Positions 40,678-48,955 of a stretch of 64,000 nucleotides of DNA are shown one piece after another (the first letter of the stretch is position 1; every line of letters begins with the position of its first letter). Source of the DNA: Tessaracoccus sp. OH4464_COT-324 (lineage in GTDB: Bacteria; Actinomycetota; Actinomycetes; Propionibacteriales; Propionibacteriaceae); contig NZ_RQYZ01000009.1 of the NCBI RefSeq assembly GCF_003932855.1, positions 21,887 to 85,886 on the forward strand. The letters run 5' to 3'. The position numbers and the translations under genes are program-made. The notes under the pieces are model-generated. The model saw nothing but the letters and a program-made list of their open reading frames with translations, searched no databases and was not told the DNA's origin.

Positions 40678-41337
40678 GTGACTCCGGAAGACATTTTCCG
40701 CATCGTCGACGTCACCGGGGTGATCGCCAACGGGCTGCTCGGTGGTGCCGTGGCTCGGCTGCGGGGCTTCGACGCGATCGGGTTTCTGTTCCTGGCGGTC
40801 GCCTCCGCGCTCGGGGGCGGCATCATGCGTGACGTCATGCTCGCTCAGGGGCCGCCCGTCGCGCTGGTGGATCCCTACTACGTTCCGGGGGCCGCCGTGG
40901 GCGCGGCAATCGCCTACCTGCTGGTCCTCGACGGGCTGTGGTCGCGTCGCATGCTCATACTGGCCGACGTGCTGGCACTCGGCTGCTGGGCGGCAACCGG
41001 GGCGGTGAAGGCGCTCGGGGCCGGGCTCGGCTCGGCGTCGGCAATCTTCCTGGGCGTCCTGACCGCCGTGGGCGGCGGAGTGCTGCGCGACGTGCTGGCG
41101 GGGCGCACCCCGGGCATCTTCGGTGGGCAGCCGCTGTACGCGACCGTCGCGATCCTATCCAGCATCGTGATGGTGGTGTGCGACTCGCTGCACCACCCGG
41201 TGTGGGGAATGGCGCTCGCCATCGTCTGCTCTGCGGTGCTCGGCATCGTCGCCCGGCGCCTGAACTGGCAGCTGCCGGGGGCGGCTTCCCTCACCTTCCC
41301 GCGCCCGCAGTGGCCGCGGGCACGCAAGGCACGCTGA
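40678..41337 (+). CDS. TRIC cation channel family protein (UPF0126/YadS-like)
   Basis: 219 residues with seven membrane helices built from two repeats. The repeat signature GGGIMRDVMLAQGPPVAL recurs as GGGVLRDVLAGRTPGIFGG, the glycine-rich kinked helices of TRIC-type trimeric channels, which pass monovalent cations. GTG 40678 is chosen because TACAAT (40666-40671) ends 6 bases before it, predicting a leaderless message; a TTGACG sits farther upstream. The upstream in-frame ATG 40558 would add a non-hydrophobic extension. Confidence 0.9.
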   Translation: MTPEDIFRIVDVTGVIANGLLGGAVARLRGFDAIGFLFLAVASALGGGIMRDVMLAQGPPVALVDPYYVPGAAVGAAIAYLLVLDGLWSRRMLILADVLALGCWAATGAVKALGAGLGSASAIFLGVLTAVGGGVLRDVLAGRTPGIFGGQPLYATVAILSSIVMVVCDSLHHPVWGMALAIVCSAVLGIVARRLNWQLPGAASLTFPRPQWPRARKAR

Positions 41338-41338
41338 G

Positions 41339-41806
41339 ATGGCGAGGGTGGTGCTGCTCTGCGGCCCGACGTGTTCCGGCAAGAGCACCTACGCCGCGCG
41401 GCTGGCCGAACAGGGGTTTGCGTGGCTGTCCGTGGACGCCGACGCGTGGGCCGCCGGGCACGTCGAGCAGCCGTTGCCCGGGCCGGTGCAGCGCGACATC
41501 AAGGTCGCGCACAAGCGGCGGCTGCGGGAGCTGGTGGCGGCAGGCAGGGACGTCGTGGTCGATTACGCGCTGGCATCGAGGGCCCGCCGCGACGAGTACC
41601 GCGCGCTCGCGCAGCAGGCGGGGGCGGAGGTGGAGCTCGTCTACTTCGACGTGGCGCCCGACGAGCTGCACCGCCGGCTCGCTGCCCGCAACGCGCAAGG
41701 CCTGTCGGCGCACCGGGTGTTCGTGTCCCCGGAGCAGCTGGACCGGTGGTTGCGCTCCTTCGAGCCGCCGACGGCGGACGAGGAAGCCTGGGTGGTGCGC
41801 GGTTAA
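41339..41806 (+). CDS. P-loop kinase-like protein (AAA_33 type)
   Basis: 155 residues. Walker A is LLCGPTCSGKSTYAARLA, a strand AWLSVDADAWAAGH follows, and the arginine-rich lid is SRARRDEYRALAQQAGAEV with YFDVAPDELHRRLAARN. It belongs to the loosely defined group of small ATP-binding kinases with zeta-toxin-like or shikimate-kinase-like folds; substrate unknown. ATG 41339 follows the channel stop by one base, so it is coupled to it. Confidence 0.8.
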   Translation: MARVVLLCGPTCSGKSTYAARLAEQGFAWLSVDADAWAAGHVEQPLPGPVQRDIKVAHKRRLRELVAAGRDVVVDYALASRARRDEYRALAQQAGAEVELVYFDVAPDELHRRLAARNAQGLSAHRVFVSPEQLDRWLRSFEPPTADEEAWVVRG

Positions 41807-41974
41807 GGACCGTGCCGAAAGAGCTGCCGGTGTGATTCCCGGGCCCGCCGACTCGGCGCTGTGGCGGCCCCTCCCGCGTCGGAGGCGCCGGTCGAGGCGG
41901 AGCGAACCCTTCTTCGCCCGGCCCAGCGAGCCGCAGCCTGCGCGGCTTTCGGAAGAGGTCCTAGAGTGGGGCGC

Positions 41975-42475
41975 GTGACCGACATCAGCCTGCGCGCAGC
42001 CACCGAATCCGATCGCACCTACATCGAGCGCCTGTTCTTCCTCACCGAGGTGTGGGGCGACGAGGAGAAGCCGGTGCGCCCCACCTTCGTGGGCGAGCTG
42101 GAGCGCTATGTGCACTCGTGGGATGAGGGACAGGGCGGTTTCATCGCGATGGATGCTCACGGCATCCCGGCGGGCGGGCTCTGGATGCGGCGCGGCGACA
42201 ACCCGAGCCTGGCCGCAGACTATCTGCCCGACGACGATGTTCTGGAGATTCTGCTCGCGGTCGAGCACCGCTTCCGGGGCCGGGGCATCGCGAGGCTGCT
42301 GATCGCGGCGGCGGAGCGGTACGCGCTCGATCACGAGATGGAGAAGGTGAGCCTCATCGTCGAGAACGGTAACGATGGTGCCCGCGCGCTCTACGAGCAG
42401 CTGGGCTACCGACTGGTGAACACTGTTGCGGAGAAGGGTTTCTTCATCATGCAGAAGCGGGTTGCTCTCCCATGA
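41975..42475 (+). CDS. GNAT family N-acetyltransferase
   Basis: 166 residues from GTG 41975. The acetyl-CoA loop is VEHRFRGRGIARLLIAAAE, followed by KVSLIVENGNDGARALYEQLGYR, the usual GNAT motif B. TAGAGT (41962-41967) lies 7 bases upstream, the leaderless pattern. The 168 bases before it hold no supported gene. It overlaps the DNA glycosylase-like gene by 4 bases (ATGA). Substrate unknown. Confidence 0.87.
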   Translation: MTDISLRAATESDRTYIERLFFLTEVWGDEEKPVRPTFVGELERYVHSWDEGQGGFIAMDAHGIPAGGLWMRRGDNPSLAADYLPDDDVLEILLAVEHRFRGRGIARLLIAAAERYALDHEMEKVSLIVENGNDGARALYEQLGYRLVNTVAEKGFFIMQKRVALP

Positions 42476-42921
42476 GACTCTGGTCTTTGCATCCGAGCCT
42501 CCTGGACCGGCAGGGGTTGACCGCCGCCTGGCGAGAGGCGTTGCTGGCGCAGAAGGTGCTGGCCGGCGGCACCGTCGGGTACCGCAATCATCCGCAGCTG
42601 GAGCGCTTCCGTCAGTGCGCCGACCCGGGCACGGCGATCGCCACCTTCCTGCATGGCATCGCCGACGAGGCGGTGGCGCGCGGCTACCGCTTCGACCGGA
42701 GCCGGATCGACGCCCCGGCGGGTGACGTGACGATGGAAGTGACGGAGGGCCAGGTGGCTTTCGAGTGGCGGCACCTGCTGGCCAAACTGGCTGCCCGCAG
42801 CCCCGAGGTCTGTGATCGGGTGCGGCACGGCGGGCCGATTCTGCATCCGATGTTCCGTCAGGTTCCGGGGGTGGTGGCGAGCTGGGAGCGCCCCGTCGAG
42901 GTCAGCCAAACCGCAACCTGA
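42472..42921 (+). CDS. Pyrimidine dimer DNA glycosylase/endonuclease V family protein
   Basis: 149 residues starting MRLWSLHPSLLDRQGLTAAW and continuing REALLAQKVLAGGTVGYRNH with PQLERFRQCADPGTAI, the conserved start of the PF03013 family named after T4 endonuclease V. In T4 the enzyme cuts DNA at UV dimers; whether this shorter bacterial relative does so is unproven. It is coupled to the GNAT gene and converges on the mutarotase with a 20-base overlap. Confidence 0.82.
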   Translation: MRLWSLHPSLLDRQGLTAAWREALLAQKVLAGGTVGYRNHPQLERFRQCADPGTAIATFLHGIADEAVARGYRFDRSRIDAPAGDVTMEVTEGQVAFEWRHLLAKLAARSPEVCDRVRHGGPILHPMFRQVPGVVASWERPVEVSQTAT

Positions 42922-43678
42922 ATCCCAGGTGGTGGGTGCCGCCTGGGGCGATGGTCACGGCGTTTCGCGTCACGTTGCCCACCTCCACGCACAGCATCCG
43001 CGGCCAGTCCGAGCCTGCAAAGTCGGGCAGTTCCTCGGCCAGCTTCGGGCCGGGATTCCACACGACGACGTCGCTGGCGCCGCGCGCCTCAAGCACGAGG
43101 AGCCGGTCGGGCATCTCGATGGTGATCGGCCCGCCGGCCGCGTCGAGATGGATCTCGTCGTAATGGCCGGCGACGGTGATCGGCCGCTCGCCCACGCCGT
43201 GCACGCTCGCGGTGCTCACCGCGTTCACCAGAAAGTAGGTGTGGAGGGCGTCGTCGACGATGACCTCCTCCGACGGGCTCTCGATCGAGAGGGTCACTTC
43301 CAGCTCGCGGCCGAAGGTAGCCTCGTAGCGGTAGCGCAGATCCGCCGGGTACTGGTCGGCGTGGGCGAGGTGCGCGTAGGCGTCGGGGCGGAGAGTCCAG
43401 GCGGCTCGTGTTACCTCGCCCAACTGCCGGGCCCCCTCGAACTGCCAGTCCACCCAGCGCACCAGCCCGTGCGGGTGGCTGACCGGAGCCACGCCCCGCC
43501 CTTGGCTGAACCAGGGCGCGCAGATGGGGATGCCGCCGTGGAACTCGGCGTCGGGGTTGGCGTCGCCGGTGACGAACAGGGCCTCGTGCGCGTGCCTGGG
43601 GTGCCAGGAGGTGATGGTCGCGCCACGGTCCATCGCGGTGGCAGTGCAGGCGGCGTTGCTGAAGTGGCGGGTGGTCAT
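42902..43678 (-). CDS. D-hexose-6-phosphate mutarotase (glucose-6-phosphate 1-epimerase)
   Basis: 258 residues of the galactose-mutarotase superfold. Conserved elements: GGIPICAPWFSQGRG, SHPHGLVRWVDWQFEG, VDDALHTYFLVN, VVVWNPGPKLAEEL and MLCVEVGNV, holding the His/Asp/Glu active-site residues of the YeaD family. It interconverts alpha and beta anomers of hexose 6-phosphates. On this strand TAGCGT lies 6 bases before ATG (43685-43690), the leaderless pattern. Confidence 0.9.
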   Translation of the reverse strand: MTTRHFSNAACTATAMDRGATITSWHPRHAHEALFVTGDANPDAEFHGGIPICAPWFSQGRGVAPVSHPHGLVRWVDWQFEGARQLGEVTRAAWTLRPDAYAHLAHADQYPADLRYRYEATFGRELEVTLSIESPSEEVIVDDALHTYFLVNAVSTASVHGVGERPITVAGHYDEIHLDAAGGPITIEMPDRLLVLEARGASDVVVWNPGPKLAEELPDFAGSDWPRMLCVEVGNVTRNAVTIAPGGTHHLGFRLRFG

Positions 43679-43749
43679 GGGCCAACGCTAGCGGCACGGG
43701 CTTCGCGGGCGGCCAGCGCCCCACCCGCGGCACCCCTTATCCTTTAGTC

Positions 43750-44256
43750 ATGGCTTATCACGCAGACGCAACCGACCTGTCCGGCAAGGAGATTCTCACG
43801 TGGGAGGGCCTGGGCCAAGCCACCGACGATCTGGCGCGCGCCATCGTCGATTCCGGGTTCCGTCCCGAGATCCTCATCGCGGTGGCCCGCGGCGGGCTGC
43901 TGCTGGCCGGGTCGCTTACCTACGCCCTGGGCGTGAAGCTGACCGACGCGATCAACGTCGAATTCTACACCGACGTCAACTCGACCCTGCCGGATCCTGT
44001 GCTGCTCGCGCCCATGCTGGACACCAAGGCCATCGCGGGTAAACAGCTGCTGATCGTCGACGACGTGGCCGATTCCGGCCGCACGCTCGGCCTGGTGATC
44101 AAGCTGCTGCGCGGTTTCGGCGCCGAGGTGCGTTCGGCGGTGCTCTACTCGAAGCCTGCGACGATCGTCGAGCCGGACTACGTGTGGAAGAGCACGGACA
44201 GGTGGATCGTCTTCCCGTGGTCGGCGAAGCCGCCGCTGCTGGGCGGCGGCGAGTGA
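43750..44256 (+). CDS. Phosphoribosyltransferase (Gpt/hypoxanthine type)
   Basis: 168 residues. The PRPP-binding motif is LLIVDDVADSGRTL, preceded by the IAVARGGLLLAGSLTYALG loop and ending with VWKSTDRWIVFPW, typical of small purine phosphoribosyltransferases of the Gpt-like group. It probably salvages a purine base, but base specificity is not clear. TATCCT (43738-43743) lies 6 bases before ATG, a leaderless start. Overlaps the next gene by 4 bases. Confidence 0.88.
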   Translation: MAYHADATDLSGKEILTWEGLGQATDDLARAIVDSGFRPEILIAVARGGLLLAGSLTYALGVKLTDAINVEFYTDVNSTLPDPVLLAPMLDTKAIAGKQLLIVDDVADSGRTLGLVIKLLRGFGAEVRSAVLYSKPATIVEPDYVWKSTDRWIVFPWSAKPPLLGGGE

Positions 44257-44828
44257 TTCGTCGGCTGCTGGCGACGCTGCTCGCCGTGTGGCTGGTGTCG
44301 GCTGGACAAGCGTGGGCGTGCGACTGTCCGCCGGGGGATCTCGACGAGTGGGCGCGTGAGGCCGATGTCGTGGCGCACATGCGTGTTGACAGGATCGAGG
44401 TTGACGAGCCCAATTCTCGCGCCTTCTACACGCTCACCCCGATCACGTTCTGGAAGGGGGACGTCGACACCTCGGTGTTGGTGGGGGCAGACTTCGGCGC
44501 TGTCGAGTGCAGCGTCAACTGGCGGGTTGGCGAGGAGAAGCTCGCCTTCCTGCACGGGGACGCGGGCACTGGGTTCACCACCGGGTTGTGCAGCGGCAGC
44601 ACCGCTTTCGACGACGGGGTGCGCGCCCGGCTGGAGGCCTTCCTGGGCGCTGGGCGGCCGGCGAGGCTGGACCCGCATCACCCGGTGGGGGAGCCGCGCT
44701 TCGACGGTGTAGCCCCGAATCCCACGAGCGCCTATCTGGTCGGGGGATCGCTGGTGGTGCTGCTGGGTATCGTTGTGCTGCAGTTGTTGTTCCGTCAACG
44801 GGCCCGCCGTGGCCCGGGCGACACGTGA
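44253..44828 (+). CDS. Secreted Cys-containing protein with C-terminal membrane anchor
   Basis: 191 residues from GTG 44253, overlapping the phosphoribosyltransferase stop. A signal peptide (LLATLLAVWLVSAGQAWA) is followed directly by CDCPPGDLDEWAREADVV; cysteines in GAVECSVNW and TGLCSGS could pair. The start and cysteine spacing recall tissue-inhibitor-of-metalloprotease-like NTR folds (CxCxP near the mature N-terminus), a weak match. A C-terminal helix (YLVGGSLVVLLGIVVLQLLF) and basic tail anchor it outside. Followed by a strong SD for the next small gene. Confidence 0.75.
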   Translation: MIRRLLATLLAVWLVSAGQAWACDCPPGDLDEWAREADVVAHMRVDRIEVDEPNSRAFYTLTPITFWKGDVDTSVLVGADFGAVECSVNWRVGEEKLAFLHGDAGTGFTTGLCSGSTAFDDGVRARLEAFLGAGRPARLDPHHPVGEPRFDGVAPNPTSAYLVGGSLVVLLGIVVLQLLFRQRARRGPGDT

Positions 44829-44840
44829 GGGAGGTAATTC

Positions 44841-45017
44841 GTGGCCGAGACACGAACCTACGACCCCAGTGAGGGTGACGACCTGGCCAAGCTTGTGCGC
44901 GACGCGCTGGGCGAGAACGTTCGGCCGGTGGAGCCGGGCAGCTTCGTCGAGTGGTCCAGCGAGCCGAGCGACGACGGCACGGCCTCGCTGGTGGACGTCC
45001 CGCAGTTCGATTTTTAG
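44841..45017 (+). CDS. Small acidic hypothetical protein
   Basis: 58 residues from GTG 44841: MAETRTYDPSEGDDLAKLVR, then an acidic stretch ending VDVPQFDF. The SD GAGGGAGG at 44827-44834 and its position between two expressed genes support it. Rich in Asp and Glu, soluble, with no cysteine. It starts 12 bases after the anchored secreted protein and is likely cotranscribed. Function unknown. Confidence 0.6.
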   Translation: MAETRTYDPSEGDDLAKLVRDALGENVRPVEPGSFVEWSSEPSDDGTASLVDVPQFDF

Positions 45018-45091
45018 GCGACTCCCGCGCGGCGCCCTTCGCCAGAGCCAGTAAGCTTTCCAATCACGTACCAGATTGCTAAGGAAGCATC

Positions 45092-47143
45092 GTGACTCTT
45101 GCATGGAATGAAACCGACGCGCGTGCCGTAGACATCGCGCGGATCCTGTCCGCTGACGCCGTGGAAAAGGTGGGCAACGGCCACCCTGGCACCCCGATTT
45201 CGCTCGCGCCGGTTGCGTATCTGCTCTATCACAAGGTGATGAACGTCGACCCGTCCGACGACAAGTGGCTGGGCCGAGACCGGTTCATTCTGTCCGCGGG
45301 ACACGCGTCCATGACCCAGTACGCGCAGCTGTACCTGGGTGGCCTGGGGCTGGAGATGGACGACATCAAGTCGCTGCGCACCTGGGGCTCGCTCACGCCC
45401 GGGCATCCGGAGGTGGGGCACACCAAGTTCGTGGAGTGCACGACGGGTCCGCTGGGCGCGGGCATCTCGAATGCGGTCGGCATGGCGATGGCGGCCCGTC
45501 GCACCCGGGCGATCCTCGACGGCGAGTGCAAGCCGGGCGAGTCGCTGTTCGACTACCACGTCTACGTGGTGGCCGGCGACGGCTGCCTGCAGGAGGGGGT
45601 GAGCGCCGAGGCGTCGTCGCTGGCGGGCACCCAGAACCTGGGCAACCTGATTCTCATCTACGACGACAACCGCATCACCATCGAGGGCGACACGAAGATC
45701 GCCTTCACCGAGGACGTGTGCGCGCGCTACGCGGCCTACGGCTGGCACGTTCAGGAGATCGACTGGACCAACGGCGGCACCGAATACAGAGAGGACGTCG
45801 AGGCGCTGTACGCGGCGATCGAGGAGGCGAAGAAGGTCACGGACAAGCCGTCACTCATCCGCCTGTCGACGATCATCGGCTGGCCGCTGCCGAACAAGCA
45901 GGGCGACCACGCCGTGCACGGGTCCAAGATTGGCGCCGAGGAGATCGCGGCGATGAAGGAGGTGCTGGGCTTCGAGAACGAGCCGTTCAAGGTGGAGGAG
46001 GACGTGGTCGCCCAGGTGCGCTCCGCTCTCGCCGAGCGCGGCCGGGCCGCCCGTGCCGCCTGGGACGAGCGCTTCGCCGCCTGGCAGGCGGACAACCGGG
46101 AGGGTGCCGAACTGCTGGAGCGGCTGCGTGAGCGCAAGCTGCCGGAAGATCTCGCCCTGCCCGTGTTTGAGGAGGGCTCGAAGTCGACGCGCGCCGCGTC
46201 GGGGGAGGTGCTCTCCGCGCTGGCGGATCAGCTGCCGGAGCTGTGGGGCGGTTCGGCCGACCTCGCGGGTTCCAACAACACGACGATGAAGGGCCAGCCG
46301 AGCTTCCTGCCGGCCAACCGGCAGTCGAAGGACTGGTCGGGCTCAGAGAACGGCCGCACCCTGCACTTCGGCGTGCGCGAGCACGCGATGGGCGGCATCG
46401 TCAACGGAATCAACCTCGCCGGTTTGACGCGCGCCTACTGCGGCACCTTCCTGGTGTTCGCCGACTACATGCGCCCGACGGCGCGGCTCGCGGCGCTGGG
46501 CGGCATCCCCAGCATCTTCGTCTGGACACACGACTCGGTGGGTGTGGGCGAGGACGGGCCCACCCATCAGCCGATCGAGCACCTGGCGTCGCTGCGCGCC
46601 ATTCCTGGCCTCGCGGTGGTCCGTCCGGCGGATGCCAATGAGACCTCGGTGGCCTGGGGCGAGATCCTGCGGCGTACCGGCCAGCCTGCGGGCCTGATCT
46701 TGTCGCGGCAGAACCTGCGCACCATCGAGCGGGGCGTGCGCTATGCGTCTGCTGAGGGCGTGGCGCAGGGCGGTTATGTGGTCAGCGAGGCCTCGGGTGA
46801 GCCGCAGGTCATCCTGATCGCCACGGGCTCCGAGGTGGCCGTCGCATTGGACGCCCAGGAGCAGTTGGAGGCCGGCGGCATCGCCACCCGGGTGGTCTCG
46901 ATGCCTTGCCAGGAGTGGTTCGACGAGCAGAGCGAGGAGTACCGCGAGTCGGTGCTGCCGAAGGAGGTGACCGCGAGGGTGAGCGTCGAGGCCGGCATTG
47001 CCATGGGCTGGGCGAAGTACGTTGGCCAGGGCGCGTCGATCTCCATCGAGCATTTCGGGGCGTCGGCGTCCGGGGAGGAGTGCTTCGAGCGCTTCGGGAT
47101 CACGGCGAAGAACGTCGTCGAGGCGGCCAAGAAGTTGCTCTGA
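45092..47143 (+). CDS. tkt: Transketolase
   Basis: 683 residues. The thiamine diphosphate motif is VVAGDGCLQEGVSAEASSLA to IYDDNRITIEGDT; the substrate His sites are in GHPGTPISLAPVAYLL, PGHPEVGHTKFVECTTGPLG and HAVHGSKIG; the Pyr domain has GVREHAMGGIVNGI and FVWTHDSVGVGEDGPTHQP. It moves two-carbon units between sugar phosphates in the pentose phosphate pathway. GTG 45092 has an AAGGAAG SD. Complete length for the family. A strong hairpin terminator follows. Confidence 0.97.
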   Translation: MTLAWNETDARAVDIARILSADAVEKVGNGHPGTPISLAPVAYLLYHKVMNVDPSDDKWLGRDRFILSAGHASMTQYAQLYLGGLGLEMDDIKSLRTWGSLTPGHPEVGHTKFVECTTGPLGAGISNAVGMAMAARRTRAILDGECKPGESLFDYHVYVVAGDGCLQEGVSAEASSLAGTQNLGNLILIYDDNRITIEGDTKIAFTEDVCARYAAYGWHVQEIDWTNGGTEYREDVEALYAAIEEAKKVTDKPSLIRLSTIIGWPLPNKQGDHAVHGSKIGAEEIAAMKEVLGFENEPFKVEEDVVAQVRSALAERGRAARAAWDERFAAWQADNREGAELLERLRERKLPEDLALPVFEEGSKSTRAASGEVLSALADQLPELWGGSADLAGSNNTTMKGQPSFLPANRQSKDWSGSENGRTLHFGVREHAMGGIVNGINLAGLTRAYCGTFLVFADYMRPTARLAALGGIPSIFVWTHDSVGVGEDGPTHQPIEHLASLRAIPGLAVVRPADANETSVAWGEILRRTGQPAGLILSRQNLRTIERGVRYASAEGVAQGGYVVSEASGEPQVILIATGSEVAVALDAQEQLEAGGIATRVVSMPCQEWFDEQSEEYRESVLPKEVTARVSVEAGIAMGWAKYVGQGASISIEHFGASASGEECFERFGITAKNVVEAAKKLL

Positions 47144-47154
47144 CAGGCTTGCGA

Positions 47155-47192
47155 GCACCAGCCCCTGTGGATAACTCCACGGGGGCTGGTGC
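47155..47192 (+). terminator. Terminator after transketolase
   Basis: GCACCAGCCCC (47155-47165) pairs perfectly with GGGGCTGGTGC (47182-47192), and inside it GTGG (47167-47170) pairs with CCAC (47177-47180), making a 15-pair stem with one mismatch and a 6-base loop. It starts 12 bases after the tkt stop and ends 7 bases before the sppA -10. Confidence 0.85.
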
Positions 47193-47211
47193 GCGTTTGT
47201 ACTCTTGAGGC

Positions 47212-48888
47212 ATGGCCAAGTTCTGTAGCAAGCTCTCATCCCTGCTCGACCAGCCCGTGGTGCTGGAGTTGGATCTCGCCCGTGGCGTCCTGGACGCCCG
47301 GCCCGCAAACCCCCTGCAAGCCATCCAGTTGCTGAACGCAACGACGATGCCTGCCCTGCGCACAGCCCTGCATCAGGCGGCCAAGGCGGAGCACGTGAAG
47401 GGGTTGATCGTGCACGCAGGCAACGTCGGACTAGCCGTCAGTATGCTCGACGAGGTGGCGCTGGAGATCGAGCGTTTCGCGGAGCACAAGCCCACGGTGG
47501 TGTGGAGCGAATCGTTTGGCGAGGGCGATCCCGGCCTGGCGCTGTACAAGATGGCCACAGCGGCCCACGAGGTGTGGCTGCAGCCTACGGGCATGCTCAC
47601 GCTGAGCGGCGCCGGGGCACAGATCACCCTGCTCAAGGGCGGGTTGAACAAGCTGGGGGTCGAGCCGGAGTTCGGGAAGCGGCACGAGTACAAGACGGCC
47701 GCGGATCAGTTCGCTGCGGACGAGGTGAGCGATGCCAACCGCGAGATGGTGACGGCGATCGTCGAAGGTATCGTCGACGACGCGGTCTCCACGATTGCGC
47801 AGCGGCGCGGGCTGGAGGTCGACGTGGTGCGCGCGGCGATGAAGGAGGCCCCGATCTCTGCGCAGCGGGCCCTGGAAATCGGCCTGGTGGACCGGCTGGG
47901 CTACCGCGACGAGGTGTACAAGTCGGCGTTGGGTGAGTGGGAGGCCAAGCCGGAGCAGCTGCGGTTCGTCAGCCGCTACGCGCTCAAACCCGATCTGCGC
48001 AAGGCCCTGCGGCGGAATCGAAAGAAGATCGGCGTGGTCAGCATTCGTGGGGCGATCGTCACCGGGCGTGGCTCCACCGGGGTGATGGGGCAGCAGGTCG
48101 GTTCCGATGTGGTGGATGAGCACCTGCGGCAGGCGCTGCGCGACGACAGCATCGTCTCGGTGCTGCTCGATGTTGACTCGCCCGGCGGCTCCGCTGTGGC
48201 GAGCGACTTCATCCGGCGCAGCGTGCACACGCTGCGGGAGGCAGGTAAGCCTGTGGTGGCTCGCATGGGCGCGGTGGCGGCATCGGGCGGCTACTACGTG
48301 TCCATGCCTGCGGACGAGATTGTGGCGCTGCCCAGCACCCTGACGGGCTCGATCGGCGTGTTCGCGGGCAAGATGGTCACGCAAGGGCTTTACGACAAGC
48401 TGGGTCTGGTGCGGGAGTCCATCACCGCCGACCCCTGGGCGGCGGCCATGAGCCCGACGCGGAAGCTGGACGAGGACGGCTGGCGACGGCTTAACGAGTG
48501 GCTGGACCGCGTCTACCTCGACTTCACCACTGCGGCCGCAGAGGACCGCAACATGTCCTACGAGGAGCTGGAACGCCTCGCCCGGGGACGCGTCTGGACG
48601 GGTAGTCAGGCCTGCGAGCGTGGCCTGGTGGACCACGTCGGTGGCTATCGGCTCGCGTTGGAGCGGGCCGCGCTGCTGGCTGGGATGGATATCGATGATG
48701 TCGACGTGGTGCCGGTCGGCCTGGCGGGTACGCTTGCCCGACTGAAGCCGGCGCACTCCTCGGAGAGTGCCGGGCACGCTGGGTTGGCTCCGGTGAGTAT
48801 CGAGGGGCTCTGGTCGGCGGCGCTCAGGGAGTTGGGGCTGCCGAGCTACGGGGTGCTGACGATGCCGTTCGAGCTGAGGCTGCGGTGA
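47212..48888 (+). CDS. sppA: Signal peptide peptidase SppA, long (67K) type
   Basis: 558 residues with two ClpP/crotonase-like halves. The N-terminal half carries the general-base lysine in FGKRHEYKTAADQF; the C-terminal half carries the nucleophile Ser in GAVAASGGYYVSMPADEIVAL and SIGVFAGKMVTQGLYDKLG. No N-terminal membrane helix is evident, unlike the E. coli enzyme, so it may act in the cytosol or be peripheral. SppA digests signal peptides left in membranes. TACTCT (47200-47205) ends 6 bases before ATG, a leaderless start. Confidence 0.93.
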   Translation: MAKFCSKLSSLLDQPVVLELDLARGVLDARPANPLQAIQLLNATTMPALRTALHQAAKAEHVKGLIVHAGNVGLAVSMLDEVALEIERFAEHKPTVVWSESFGEGDPGLALYKMATAAHEVWLQPTGMLTLSGAGAQITLLKGGLNKLGVEPEFGKRHEYKTAADQFAADEVSDANREMVTAIVEGIVDDAVSTIAQRRGLEVDVVRAAMKEAPISAQRALEIGLVDRLGYRDEVYKSALGEWEAKPEQLRFVSRYALKPDLRKALRRNRKKIGVVSIRGAIVTGRGSTGVMGQQVGSDVVDEHLRQALRDDSIVSVLLDVDSPGGSAVASDFIRRSVHTLREAGKPVVARMGAVAASGGYYVSMPADEIVALPSTLTGSIGVFAGKMVTQGLYDKLGLVRESITADPWAAAMSPTRKLDEDGWRRLNEWLDRVYLDFTTAAAEDRNMSYEELERLARGRVWTGSQACERGLVDHVGGYRLALERAALLAGMDIDDVDVVPVGLAGTLARLKPAHSSESAGHAGLAPVSIEGLWSAALRELGLPSYGVLTMPFELRLR

Positions 48889-48955
48889 AGGATGGGGAAC
48901 TGACCCGTCGAGCCTGTTATCGTTGGGGGTCTGTGTTTTTTCATGAGGTTGGTTG

